Assembly: GCA_944329395.1 (NCBI GenBank)
Contig: CALVIF010000005.1
Span: 1 to 33,121, forward strand
DNA: 33,121 nucleotides
Source: an uncultured Bacilli bacterium
Lineage (GTDB): Bacteria > Bacillota_I > Bacilli_A > RF39 > UBA660
Reading direction: 5' to 3'
Part shown: piece after piece, positions 18,938 to 28,700 of the stretch
Position numbering within the stretch: position 1 is the stretch's first letter
Layout of the letters: each line of letters begins with the position of its first letter
Notes under the pieces: generated by a model
What the model was told of the DNA's origin: nothing
Database searches by the model: none
What the model saw: only the letters and a program-made list of their open reading frames with translations
Program-made: the position numbers and the translations under genes

Positions 18938-19879
18938 ATGATTAGTATTTTTTTAATTATTATAGGTCTTGTTTTATTGATTAAGTGTGCTGATATATTT
19001 GTTGATGGTTGCTCTAATGTTGCTAAGGCTTTTGGGATTCCAACTTTAATTATTGGTCTTACGATTGTGGCTTTTGGTACTAGTGCACCGGAAGCTGCTG
19101 TTAGTATTACAGCATCAATTAAGGGAATGAATGATATTTCACTTGGCAATGTAGTTGGATCTAATTTGTGTAATTTGTTATTGGTTCTTGGAATAAGTAG
19201 TTTAGGTGGCTGCTTAACGGCAAGAAGAAAGATTATTACACGTGATTTTGTTTATGCAATATTTTCTAGTATAGTTATGGTCATTTTGAGTTTTAGTTAT
19301 TTTATTGGCGGTGGAAAGAGCGGTGTAATTGATAGAACTGATGGATTAATTTTACTATGTTTTTTAGGAATTTATTTGTATGCACTACTTGGAGATGCTA
19401 TAAGATCTGTTAAAGTAAAAGAGGAAAAAACTGAATTTAATTTAAAAGATTTTTTCAACATTATTATTGGTATTGTAGGAATTATACTTGGAGGACAATT
19501 AGTTGTTAATAGTGCGACAAATATTGCAGAGATGCTAAAAGTAAGTCAAAATGTTATTGCATTAACTATTGTAGCTATTGGAACAAGTTTGCCAGAACTT
19601 GTAACTAGTGCTGTAGCTGCACGAAAGGGTGAGTCTGATATTGCAATTGGTAATGTAGTAGGATCTAATATATTCAATATCTTTTTTATTTTAGGAATTT
19701 CAAGTGTAATAAGTCCAATTAGTTATGGTTTTAATTCTTTTGTAGATATTGTTATTATGTTATTTGCTAGTATTATGGTTTATTTTTTAACATTAAAGAA
19801 TTTTAGAATTGGTAATAAAAAGGGTTTAATTTTACTTGGAACTTATGCTATTTATATGATATATATTTTAATAAGATAA
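18938..19879 (+). CDS. CaCA-family cation exchanger (YrbG/CaxA-like)
   Basis: Integral membrane exchanger of the Ca2+:cation antiporter family. Two inverted alpha-repeats carry the signatures GTSAPEAAVS...GNVVGSNLCNL (about residues 47-80) and GTSLPELVTS...GNVVGSNIFNI (about 213-246), with the ion-coordinating Glu in each PE. 313 residues and about ten hydrophobic segments, normal for the family. Annotated relatives are called sodium/calcium antiporters, but control by a manganese riboswitch suggests that this one exports Mn2+, or Mn2+ and Ca2+. Ribosome site GGAGGAG at 18921-18927. Monocistronic: a strong terminator follows at 19886. Confidence 0.93.
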   Translation: MISIFLIIIGLVLLIKCADIFVDGCSNVAKAFGIPTLIIGLTIVAFGTSAPEAAVSITASIKGMNDISLGNVVGSNLCNLLLVLGISSLGGCLTARRKIITRDFVYAIFSSIVMVILSFSYFIGGGKSGVIDRTDGLILLCFLGIYLYALLGDAIRSVKVKEEKTEFNLKDFFNIIIGIVGIILGGQLVVNSATNIAEMLKVSQNVIALTIVAIGTSLPELVTSAVAARKGESDIAIGNVVGSNIFNIFFILGISSVISPISYGFNSFVDIVIMLFASIMVYFLTLKNFRIGNKKGLILLGTYAIYMIYILIR

Positions 19880-19885
19880 ATAATG

Positions 19886-19925
19886 GTCTTAATTATAAAA
19901 TTGTTTTATAGTTAAGACTTTTTTA
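19886..19925 (+). terminator. Rho-independent terminator after the exchanger gene
   Basis: 15-bp stem (19886-19900 with 19904-19918, one G-U), 3-nt loop, then TTTTTT. Confidence 0.9.
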
Positions 19926-19966
19926 TTTTGATTTTATTATGATTTTTGTTGTGATAATAGTTTTTG

Positions 19967-19995
19967 TTGCTTTTTTTGATAAAATGTGTTATAAT
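19967..19995 (+). promoter_or_regulatory. Promoter of gene 20024
   Basis: TTGCTT (19967-19972), 17-nt spacer, TATAAT (19990-19995). One of the clearest promoters in the window. Confidence 0.7.
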
Positions 19996-20023
19996 TATAC
20001 GGCAATGAAAAAGGGGGATTTAT

Positions 20024-21070
20024 ATGTTTGATTATGATAGACTTGTTACGGATAAAATAGGTACTTTTATTAAGGGACGTTTGTTGCAAAATAAAGAAAT
20101 TGTTGAAAAAAATGGTGAATTTATTAGTTGTGATGAGGCATATAGAAGCTTGGAAGAGTTAAGAGAGGCTAGTAATTTTTGTAGTGGTGTTGAATATACT
20201 GCAGAATATAATGATTTAGCAGAAAAATGTGCTGGACGTGTTAATTTTACTAGTCAAGAAATTGATGAAATTGTTGAACTAATTCAGAAATCTATTCAAA
20301 TGTATGGTGTTGAAAAATGTACAACTTATTGGGATATTATATCTTTTTCTGTAAAAAGCTTAGATAAATTAATTTATAATGAAAATAGTGCTTACATTGG
20401 TGAGCTTGATCATGATAAACTTTTGAAGTATCGTGATTGTTTAAAATTAGATTATATGCCACTTTTTTATAAGACTTTTGCTTGTATAATAGCTTGTAAT
20501 TATCCTAATTGTTTGCTTAGAATAACAAATGTTGATAATGAAACAATATATAGCGTTGATGGTGATGGGCAAGTTGTTGTTGATGATTTGGTAAGTGATG
20601 TAATTTTTGATAATGAAAATTTAAATATTTTTAAGAATGAAGATAATGATGAAGCAGTTAAAATCGCTGTTGATTGGTGGAGTCAAGCAATAACAGATCC
20701 ATCTTTTGTATTAAGATTTGATCCAAATGCAAGTTATATAAGTTCTATTTTAGCATTGTTTAATAGTATGCATAGAGTTGTTCCTTCAGAAGAAGCCGTT
20801 AGAGTTTTTAAGGAAAGTTTAGGAAATGAGATAAAGAATGCTTTGATTGCTGATGGTCATTATACGATTAGCACAAATTATAATTTTGATCCAGTATTAA
20901 GGGATGCTTTAAATAAGGCTAATTTCTGTGATGTTGATTATTCATGGAAAACACGAATGGATATTAGTCCTGATGAAGTTTCTGTTACTTTAGGATCTGG
21001 TAGTAAGCAAGTTATATTTGATTCTAAAGATAAGACTGCTTTTTCTGGTGTACAAAAGGTTAAAATATAA
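20024..21070 (+). CDS. Hypothetical protein, 348 aa
   Basis: Not recognised. Soluble acidic protein with no signal peptide or membrane helix. The N-terminal half is helical and contains several Cys (SCDEAY, NFCSG, EKCAG, EKCTTYWD). The middle holds VDWWSQAITDPSFVLRFDP, and the end looks beta-rich (EVSVTLGSGSKQVIF). It has its own promoter (19967-19995), GGGGGAT upstream (20013-20019) and a terminator after it, so it is a single-gene unit. Its base use matches the backbone, not the island. Similar in style to the other unknown at 12532 (acidic, Cys-rich, monocistronic), but I see no clear alignment between them. Confidence 0.78.
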   Translation: MFDYDRLVTDKIGTFIKGRLLQNKEIVEKNGEFISCDEAYRSLEELREASNFCSGVEYTAEYNDLAEKCAGRVNFTSQEIDEIVELIQKSIQMYGVEKCTTYWDIISFSVKSLDKLIYNENSAYIGELDHDKLLKYRDCLKLDYMPLFYKTFACIIACNYPNCLLRITNVDNETIYSVDGDGQVVVDDLVSDVIFDNENLNIFKNEDNDEAVKIAVDWWSQAITDPSFVLRFDPNASYISSILALFNSMHRVVPSEEAVRVFKESLGNEIKNALIADGHYTISTNYNFDPVLRDALNKANFCDVDYSWKTRMDISPDEVSVTLGSGSKQVIFDSKDKTAFSGVQKVKI

Positions 21071-21076
21071 ATTATT

Positions 21077-21104
21077 AAATAGTAAGAAATTACTATTTTT
21101 TTTT
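21077..21104 (+). terminator. Rho-independent terminator after 21070
   Basis: Perfect 9-bp stem AAATAGTAA/TTACTATTT (21077-21085 with 21090-21098), GAAA loop, T tract. Confidence 0.85.
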
Positions 21105-21152
21105 ATATTATTTATATCTATTTAAATTAAGGTATGGTGTTTTTTTATTGTA

Positions 21153-21161
21153 TGATATAAT
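21153..21161 (+). promoter_or_regulatory. Extended -10 promoter of tkt
   Basis: TG (21153-21154), one base, TATAAT (21156-21161), 27 nt before the chosen start. No clear -35. Confidence 0.6.
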
Positions 21162-21187
21162 ATATAAAGTGAAGAGGAGTGATTCTT

Positions 21188-23179
21188 TTGAATATTGAAA
21201 GAGAAGAAAGAGAAATTAATCAAACAAAGATTATTGATCAAATAAGATGTTTAGGTATTGATATGATTGATGAAGCAGGAAGTGGTCATCCAGGGATTGT
21301 ATTAGGAGCTGCGCCAATTTTATATACTTTATATGCACATCATTTGAGATTTGATCCAAGTAATCCTAATTATTTTAATCGTGATAGGTTTGTACTTTCT
21401 GCTGGTCATGGTTCAGCTTTATTATATTCTATTTTATATTTGGCTGGTTTTGATCTTCAGCTAGATGATTTAAAAAAATTTAGACAGATAGATTCTAAAA
21501 CACCGGGTCATCCTGAGTATGGGGTTACACCAGGAGTGGATGCTACTACTGGACCATTAGGACAAGGCATTGCAATGGGAGTAGGAATGGCAATGGCTGA
21601 AGCTAACCTTAGAACGCGTTATAATAAAGATGATAATAATTTGATAGATTATAATACGTATGTTCTTTGTGGTGATGGCGATTTGATGGAAGGGGTTAGT
21701 TATGAAGCTGCATCTTTAGCTGGAACTTTAAAGTTAAATAAACTTATTGTTTTATATGATTCTAATGGCATTAGTTTGGATGGTAAAACATCTTTGACCT
21801 TTAATGAAAATGTATCAATGCGATTTATTTCACTTGGTTGGAATGTTATTACTGTTAGTGATGGTGATGATTATGAGTCAATTAATAAGGCTATAGAAGA
21901 AGCTAGAAATAGTGTTGATAGACCAACTTTGATTGAAATAAATACTGTTATTGGGAAACATTCTATGCTAGAAGGAACTAATGCTGTTCATGGTGGTCCA
22001 TTATCAAAGGAAGATATATCAGCGCTTAAGATAAAGCTTGGAGTGAGGGATATTCCATTTACTGTTTCACAAAATATAGTAGATGATTTTAAATATCTTA
22101 TTGATAAAAGATGCAATATGTTAAGTGCGGAATTTGAAAAAAAACTAGCAAAATTAGATGATAAAGCTCGTCTTGAGTTAGAATATTTGATGAATAATTG
22201 TGATAAAAGTATTCCTATTTCAGAATTTATTTATGTTCCGCCAGTTGATAAAATAGAGTCTCCTCGTGACACATCATCAAAAATTCTTAATTCGGTTGTT
22301 AAAGATAATCCTAATATTATTGGGGGTAGTGCTGATTTATTTATCTCAAATAAAACTTATATAAATGATGGCGGTGACTATAGCTTTAGTAACTATTTGG
22401 GAAAAAATATTTATTTTGGTGTTAGAGAACATGCTATGGGAGCCATACTTAATGGTTTAGCTTTAAATGGATTTAGACCATATGGGTCAACATTTTTAAG
22501 TTTTAGTGATTATATGCGACCTTCAATTAGACTTGCTGCTATGATGGATTTGCCAGTTATTTATATTTTTACACATGATTCAATTAGTGTTGGTGAAGAT
22601 GGACCAACGCATCAACCAGTTGAACAATTATTAAGTCTTAGAGCTATGCCTAATTTGGATGTATTTAGGCCAGCTGATGCTAACGAAGTTATTGGTAGTT
22701 ATAAGGCTATTTTAGAGAAGAAGAATGGTCCTTCTGTTCTTGTTTTATCTAAAAATAATTTGCCTATTTTGGAGACAACACGTGTTAAAGATGTTGAAAG
22801 AGGCGGTTATGTAGTTTTTGATCCAGAAAGAAAAGCTAATGGAATTATTATTTCAACAGGTGAAGAAGTTCATTTAGCAATCGAAGTTGCTAAAAGAATG
22901 AGAGTAAAGGGAATAGATATTAGAGTAGTATCGATGCCTAATTTAAATAGATTTTTAAAACAAGATTTAGATTATATTGATGAGGTTTTACCTGTTGAAG
23001 TTAGAAAAATTGTTATTGAGGCTGGTTCTAAATTTGCTTGGAATAGCTTGATTTTTAATGACAAATATATTATTACATTAAATGATTTTGGAGCTAGTGG
23101 TAAAAAAGATGATGTTTATAAAAAATTTGGATTTGATGTTGATAGTTTGGAAGAGAAAATAGAAAATTTACTAAAATAG
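21188..23179 (+). CDS. tkt: Transketolase
   Basis: Thiamine-diphosphate enzyme that moves two-carbon units between sugar phosphates in the pentose phosphate pathway. Motifs: SGHPG (residues 32-36), LSAGHGSALLY, the ThDP motif CGDGDLMEG...DSNGISLDG, and in the pyrimidine domain VREHAMGAILNGLALNG, TFLSFSDYMRPSIRLAAMM and HDSISVGEDGPTHQPVEQL. 663 residues, full length. Start set at TTG 21188: GAGGAG (21174-21179) is 8 nt upstream of it, while the GTG at 21179 would overlap that site. Followed by sirA-like and yneF, the Bacillus order. Confidence 0.96.
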   Translation: MNIEREEREINQTKIIDQIRCLGIDMIDEAGSGHPGIVLGAAPILYTLYAHHLRFDPSNPNYFNRDRFVLSAGHGSALLYSILYLAGFDLQLDDLKKFRQIDSKTPGHPEYGVTPGVDATTGPLGQGIAMGVGMAMAEANLRTRYNKDDNNLIDYNTYVLCGDGDLMEGVSYEAASLAGTLKLNKLIVLYDSNGISLDGKTSLTFNENVSMRFISLGWNVITVSDGDDYESINKAIEEARNSVDRPTLIEINTVIGKHSMLEGTNAVHGGPLSKEDISALKIKLGVRDIPFTVSQNIVDDFKYLIDKRCNMLSAEFEKKLAKLDDKARLELEYLMNNCDKSIPISEFIYVPPVDKIESPRDTSSKILNSVVKDNPNIIGGSADLFISNKTYINDGGDYSFSNYLGKNIYFGVREHAMGAILNGLALNGFRPYGSTFLSFSDYMRPSIRLAAMMDLPVIYIFTHDSISVGEDGPTHQPVEQLLSLRAMPNLDVFRPADANEVIGSYKAILEKKNGPSVLVLSKNNLPILETTRVKDVERGGYVVFDPERKANGIIISTGEEVHLAIEVAKRMRVKGIDIRVVSMPNLNRFLKQDLDYIDEVLPVEVRKIVIEAGSKFAWNSLIFNDKYIITLNDFGASGKKDDVYKKFGFDVDSLEEKIENLLK

Positions 23180-23235
23180 ATTTTTATTCGACTAAAATAG
23201 ACTTTTAAATTTATTACTATAATATTGGTGATAAT

Positions 23236-23697
23236 ATGAAAGTCTATTTTATTTTTGATATAAAAAAGGAATTTGTAAATTTATATTTAGATAATTCAAC
23301 AATACTTTTTAATATACTTAGAAATATTTATTTTTTAGAAAGGGAAGAAGCTGAATTTGGATATAGTTTATTTAGACAAATTATTAATCCAATTGATAAG
23401 GCTATAATTGATCGAAAAATATTTTTGAAGTGTCATCAAGATATTCCTTATTCTAAAAGAAGCAATATTCATTATATTAATAATTTATATAAAGATGAAA
23501 TTAGTCGTTTAATTGTTAAGAAAAGTTATATAAGATTAGAAATGGAACATAATAAGTCATCTTTTTTTGATATATTAAGAGAATTTTCTGATAATTATTT
23601 TGTTTGCGATTTTAAAAATTTTGATTATTTTTTTCTAGGCTATTGTGATTTGGATAAGATACGAGTTTATAATCAATATAATAAAGTGCTTGTCTAA
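23236..23697 (+). CDS. sirA: SirA-like protein (sporulation inhibitor of replication, YneE family)
   Basis: In Bacillus subtilis SirA binds DnaA domain I and blocks new rounds of replication as cells enter sporulation. This 153-residue protein has the family's size and its start pattern ([26 protein letters not shown] resembles the Y.Y.IKEEFANHYF... start of YneE). It also has a late [25 protein letters not shown] stretch resembling the FLAMDF...YGWLNP end. It lies directly between tkt and yneF, exactly as in Bacillus, which is the strongest support; sequence identity is low. Ribosome site GGTGAT 3 nt before ATG. Whether it still acts on DnaA, and whether the host sporulates, cannot be told. 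Confidence 0.72.
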   Translation: MKVYFIFDIKKEFVNLYLDNSTILFNILRNIYFLEREEAEFGYSLFRQIINPIDKAIIDRKIFLKCHQDIPYSKRSNIHYINNLYKDEISRLIVKKSYIRLEMEHNKSSFFDILREFSDNYFVCDFKNFDYFFLGYCDLDKIRVYNQYNKVLV

Positions 23698-23740
23698 ATT
23701 TAATAAATCTTGTAAAATATGTATAGAGGAGATGAAAATT

Positions 23741-23950
23741 ATGGGACATGATATATTAATGGTTGTTATTGGAATAATTATTGGTCTTGTGATTGGTTTT
23801 TTTGCTGCTAGATATTTTATGCAAAAGTATTTAAAGAAAAATCCTCCTATTAATGAAGAGATGATTAAAACTTTAATGATGCAGATGGGGAGAAAACCTA
23901 ATCAAAAGCAAATAAATCAAATGATGAAGGCAATGGAAAAGTTTCAATAA
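23741..23950 (+). CDS. yneF: YneF family (UPF0154) small membrane protein
   Basis: 69-residue protein of unknown biochemical role, conserved in Bacilli. One N-terminal membrane helix ([20 protein letters not shown], residues about 8-27), then the family signature [22 protein letters not shown] and [15 protein letters not shown], almost residue for residue that of B. subtilis YneF. Start at ATG 23741: GAGGAG (23726-23731) is 9 nt upstream, and a longer frame reaching back into the sirA-like gene is not needed. Third gene of the tkt-sirA-yneF block, closed by a terminator. Confidence 0.94.
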   Translation: MGHDILMVVIGIIIGLVIGFFAARYFMQKYLKKNPPINEEMIKTLMMQMGRKPNQKQINQMMKAMEKFQ

Positions 23951-23979
23951 AAAGTAGTTTTATCTACTTTTTATTTTTG
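23949..23979 (+). terminator. Terminator between yneF and uvrC
   Basis: Perfect 9-bp stem AAAAAGTAG/CTACTTTTT (23949-23957 with 23964-23972), 6-nt loop, then ATTTTTG. Confidence 0.85.
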
Positions 23980-23986
23980 TTATAAT
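23978..23986 (+). promoter_or_regulatory. Extended -10 promoter of uvrC
   Basis: TG, one base, TATAAT (23981-23986). Transcription would start near 23993, giving only about 12 nt of untranslated leader before ATG 24005. Confidence 0.6.
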
Positions 23987-24004
23987 TTTGATAGTGGTGA
24001 TTTT

Positions 24005-25768
24005 ATGAAAAACTTTAAGGAAAAATTAGCATTAGTTCCAACTAAACCGGGTAGTTATCAAATGAAGAATAAAGATGGTGTTATTATTTATGTTGGTAAA
24101 GCTAAAAATTTAAAGAATAGATTAAAAAGTTATTTTACTGGAAAAGTGTTTGGTAAGACTAAAATGTTAGTTGAAGATATAGATGATTTTGAGTATATTG
24201 TTACATCTAGTGAATTAGAGTCATTAATACTTGAAATTACTTTAATTAAGAAATATAATCCTAAATATAATATTATGCTAACAGATGATAAAACATATCC
24301 TTATATTGAATTGACTAAAGAGAAATTTCCAAGGTTACGGGTAGTTAGAAATGTAAAACGTAAGAAGAATTTAAATTATTTATATGGTCCATATCCTAAT
24401 GTAACAGCTGCAAGGAAAACAGTTAATATGTTAAATAGAATTTATCCATTGCGGAAGTGTGAACATTTAGGAAAAGAAGTTTGTTTGTATTATCATATTC
24501 ACGAATGTTTAGGGTATTGTTCTAAAAATGTTGATATTTTACGTATAGAAGAAATGAGTAAAGAAATTGTATCTTTTTTAAAGGGAGATTGTAGCTTTAT
24601 AAAAAAGAAGATAAATGAAGAGATGATTAATGCTAGTGAGAAGCTAAATTATGAAAAGGCATTAGAACTTAGAGATATGTTAAATGATATTGAAATTACT
24701 TTACGAAAGCAAAAAATTGATTTAAATGATAATTATAACTTTGATTTAGTTAATTATTATGTTGATAAGAATTATTTATCTATTCAATTGTTTTTCGTTA
24801 GGGGTGGCTTATTAGTAGGTAGAGATAAGCAAATTTTAAATAGTGATATTGATATATTTGAGCAAATAATAGAATATATATTACGTTTTTATGAAAAAAG
24901 TGGTATTCTTCCTAAAGAATTGTTGGTTCCTCTAGGTATTGATACTAATTTACTTAGTGATTATTTGAGGATAAGAGTTATTACACCACAGAGAGGAAAG
25001 CTTAAAAAATTACTTGATTTAGCGAGAGAAAATGCTAAAGAAGTATTAATTGAAGAAGAAGAGACTTTAAAAAAGAACGATGATTTAAGAATGGAAGCAA
25101 TTGAGGAGTTAAAAACTTTACTTAAAATTGATAATGTTTCTAGAATGGAGGCTTTCGATAATTCACATTTATTTGGAACTTTTTATGTTGGGGGTATGGT
25201 TGTTTATGAAGATTTTTTACCACTTAAAGATGAGTATCGAAAATATAAAATATCAGTAGATGTAAAAGATGATTTAGGGGCAATGAAAGAGGTTTTATAT
25301 AGGCGTTATTTTAAAGTCTTGATGGAAAATTTGAAGGTTCCTGATTTAATTGTAATGGATGGTGGACTTAATCAAGTTAATATTGCTAAGGATATAATTT
25401 CTTCACTGGGATTAAATATTAAGATAATTGGTTTGATTAAGGATAAAAAACATAAAACGACTGCTATAATAGATGAAAATGGATGTAAACTTGATGTAAA
25501 AAAAGATAGTAATTTATTTTTATTTTTTAGTAAAATTCAAGAGGAAGTACATAGATATGCTATTACTTATCATAGAAATATTAAAGCAAAAGGAGCGTTA
25601 TCATCTTTACTTGATGTTGTTCCTGGTATTGGAGAAATTAGGAAAAAGGAGTTACTAAAAAGATTTGGATCTTTAAAAAAACTTAAAGAAGCATCTATTG
25701 CTGATTTAAGTGAAGTTGTATCATTAGATGTAGCAGAAAAGTTGTTTGTTTATTTAAAAGAAATATAG
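24005..25768 (+). CDS. uvrC: Excinuclease ABC subunit C
   Basis: Makes both incisions around a UvrB-bound lesion in nucleotide excision repair. Domains in order: GIY-YIG nuclease (residues about 12-90; GSY in place of GIY, then YVGKAKNLKNRLKSYF), a four-cysteine region (CEHLGKEVCLYYHIHECLGYC, about 157-177), a UVR helix pair that contacts UvrB (about 200-235), an RNase-H-like 5' nuclease (MEAFDNSHLFGTFYVGGMVVY; VMDGGLNQVN), and a C-terminal double helix-hairpin-helix (VPGIGEIRKKELLKRFGSLKKL). 587 residues, full length. Own promoter and GGTGAT ribosome site 3 nt before ATG. uvrA and uvrB are not in the window. Confidence 0.97.
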   Translation: MKNFKEKLALVPTKPGSYQMKNKDGVIIYVGKAKNLKNRLKSYFTGKVFGKTKMLVEDIDDFEYIVTSSELESLILEITLIKKYNPKYNIMLTDDKTYPYIELTKEKFPRLRVVRNVKRKKNLNYLYGPYPNVTAARKTVNMLNRIYPLRKCEHLGKEVCLYYHIHECLGYCSKNVDILRIEEMSKEIVSFLKGDCSFIKKKINEEMINASEKLNYEKALELRDMLNDIEITLRKQKIDLNDNYNFDLVNYYVDKNYLSIQLFFVRGGLLVGRDKQILNSDIDIFEQIIEYILRFYEKSGILPKELLVPLGIDTNLLSDYLRIRVITPQRGKLKKLLDLARENAKEVLIEEEETLKKNDDLRMEAIEELKTLLKIDNVSRMEAFDNSHLFGTFYVGGMVVYEDFLPLKDEYRKYKISVDVKDDLGAMKEVLYRRYFKVLMENLKVPDLIVMDGGLNQVNIAKDIISSLGLNIKIIGLIKDKKHKTTAIIDENGCKLDVKKDSNLFLFFSKIQEEVHRYAITYHRNIKAKGALSSLLDVVPGIGEIRKKELLKRFGSLKKLKEASIADLSEVVSLDVAEKLFVYLKEI

Positions 25769-25796
25769 TATAATGTATAATATGGAGTGTGGTTTT

Positions 25797-28700
25797 ATGG
25801 ATACTAGAAGAAATAAGCGGGGGTTTACAATTGTTGAGATACTTGGAGCAATTGTTATATTGGGAGTATTAATGGGTGTTGCGATACCTTTAGTAACACG
25901 TTATATTTCAAAGGGGAAAAATCTATCTTATGAGACGATGGAAAATACTATATATTACTCGGCAAAAAATTACGTTATGGATGAAAATATTTATTTAGAT
26001 AATTGTACTAAAGGTTTTTTTGATATTGAGCAAGGTCAAGATAATATATTATCTGATTTGCAATATGCAGAAAAATTTGTTGATCCTAATGATAAAAATA
26101 AAAAATGTATATATAATGTTTATGGATGTATGGAAAATGAAGCATCTGGAGCGGCACTTCCTACTTATAAATATAAAGTAGAGCTTAGATGTATTGATCA
26201 TTTAAGTTGTAAGATTTATCGTGATGATGGCTCTGTAAGTGCATGTGATATGACTGATGATGGTTCAGGTGGAGGTAGTGATCAAACTGCTGGGCCTAAG
26301 TGTGGTACTTATAGTCCTAATAATACTACCTGGTCTAATATTCCTTCTGTTACAATAAACCTTAATTGTGAGGATGGAAATAGTATGGGATGTGAGATGA
26401 AAAATTACACTCAAACATTTACAGATGAAGGAAAAACTGGTTCTATTCAGATTAAAGATGTTCTTGGCAATAAGACTACTTGTAGTGTAAATACGTATAT
26501 TGATCGAACTGCTCCTTCTAAACCAATTATTGAAAATGCTAATGATGGTAAGTGGGTTAATAGTGCATTTAGCATTAAAATAAAATCAGTTGATACGGTA
26601 TCAGGAATTGAGTATTTTGAGTATCGTTATCCAAATTCTAGTCTTGAATCAGAAAGAAATTGGGTTAGATGGGCTAATTCTTCTAAGGGTGCTAATGATT
26701 CTTCGAATTTCACAACAACTAATTTTTCTAAAGAACGAAATGAGATTGTTGAAGTAAGAGCTTGTGATTACGCGGGAAATTGTTCGGAGGTTTCAGAGAC
26801 ACGAATAATGATTGATAAAACTGCTCCAAATACTCCAACATTAAGTAATCCTTATTTAAATAAGTGGCCATCAGTTAGTGATGTTAATAGTAATAAATAT
26901 GTTATTACTGCTAATAGCTCTGATGCTGGTTCCGGTATTGCTAAATTTCAATATAGGTATCCTGGAAGTGCTGCTACATGGGTTGATTATGAAAATTCTG
27001 CAGTTAATACATTTGTAACTACACCATTTACAAAAGAGAGAAATGAAATAGTAGAAATACGTGCGTGTGATTATGTTGGGAATTGTTCAAGCCCTGCTGA
27101 AAGTAAGATTATGATTGATAAAAATATTCCATCAACGCCAGTTATTGTAAATAATTATGATAATAAATGGACAAATAATAATTATACAATTAGTGTATCT
27201 TCTAAAGATATGGGATCTGGTCTTGCAAGTATACAATATTCAACTAATAATGTTGACTGGGTAAATGTTGAAAATTCAGATGCCGATTCTAATGTTACTA
27301 AGACTGTTACTATTTCGATAACTGCTGAAGGTAATTATACTATTTATGTACGTTCTTGTGATAAGTCTGGTGTTTGTTCAAACTCAAGTTCTACTACAAT
27401 AAAGCTTGATAAAACATTACCAGTAACTCCTATTTTGAAGAATGCTTATAATAATATTTGGGCTGGGGCTTCTTATGTTAATGCAAATAAATATGTAATA
27501 GAAGTTACATCTTCGGATAGTTTGTCGGGAATAGATTATTATCAATATCGTTATCCAAATAGCGAAAATATATGGCGTACTTATGCGAATTCGGCAACTA
27601 ATTCTTTTACGACAACGCCGTTTATAAGTGAGAGAAATGAAATTGTGGAGATACGTGCTTGTGATAATGCTGGTAATTGTTCTATTGCTTCTCAAAATAC
27701 TATTAAGATAGATAAGACAGTACCAACCATTTCAAGCTTGTATTTCGATCCTAGTGCTAGAAGAATAAATGCTAGTATTGCCGATAATCGTGGATTAAGT
27801 GGATATGCTGTTACAACAACTGCATCTAATCCAACAAATTATATATCAATTAATGCTGGTACTTCTTATAGCTTTACATACAATAGTATTTCTTCTTCTG
27901 GAGGTACGTATTATTTCTGGGCTAAAGATAGTGCTGGTAATGTTTCAAAGTCTTTATATATTACCGTACCTGCACTTGTGCCTTTTGGAGAATATTTATT
28001 AAGTAATGTGCCATCTGGGTTAAATACTTCTCAGGCATATGATGGAATGTATAGATTTAGAGGTGATTATGTCAATAATTATGTTACACTTGGTGGTAAT
28101 AGATTATTTCGTGTAGTTGGAGTAGCTAGTCAAAATAATAGTACACTTGGAATAGAAAAAAATCAGGTTTTGCTTGTTTCTGCTGAGCAAGTTGGTGAGA
28201 GTGGCTGGGGTTATAATAATGATACAATGGCTAGCTGGGATAATAGCAAAGTTAGAGCCTATTTACAGGGATCTAGTGTTCTAGGAAATTCAAGTATTAT
28301 TCCTACTAGTTGGGTAAGTAAGATAGATAATGTTAAGTCATATACTGGATATTATCTTTCTCCTTCACAGTATTCTTCTAAAAGTGCTATTTCTTTGATT
28401 GCTTCTAATGAAAAAACGTCTGTTTCGACTACTAGTTCTAAACTGTTTTTATTGAGAGTTTCTGACTGGTGTCTTGCTAATAATTTGTCAATGAATAGTT
28501 TTTGTGATATTTCTAGTTATATGTTTAATTGGATTACACCAGCTAGTTTTAGGAATGGTACAGGATTTGATTATTTTATGACAATGCTTATTAATAAGAA
28601 GAAAAATGACCCAGATTGGAATGACGGAGAAGATTGGCTTACGGTTATAGAAAGCAATTCTTATGGAGCCGGTATTAATAATTATATGCCTTCATCATTT

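Noticed and set aside
23171-23205. Short duplication of CTAAAATAGA-like sequence after tkt
   Set aside because: Two copies of about 14 nt in AT-rich DNA; too short to assign a role.
26499-27970. CRISPR-like periodic repeats
   Set aside because: The roughly 300-bp period is protein-coding Ig-like domains. No CRISPR array is visible anywhere in the window.
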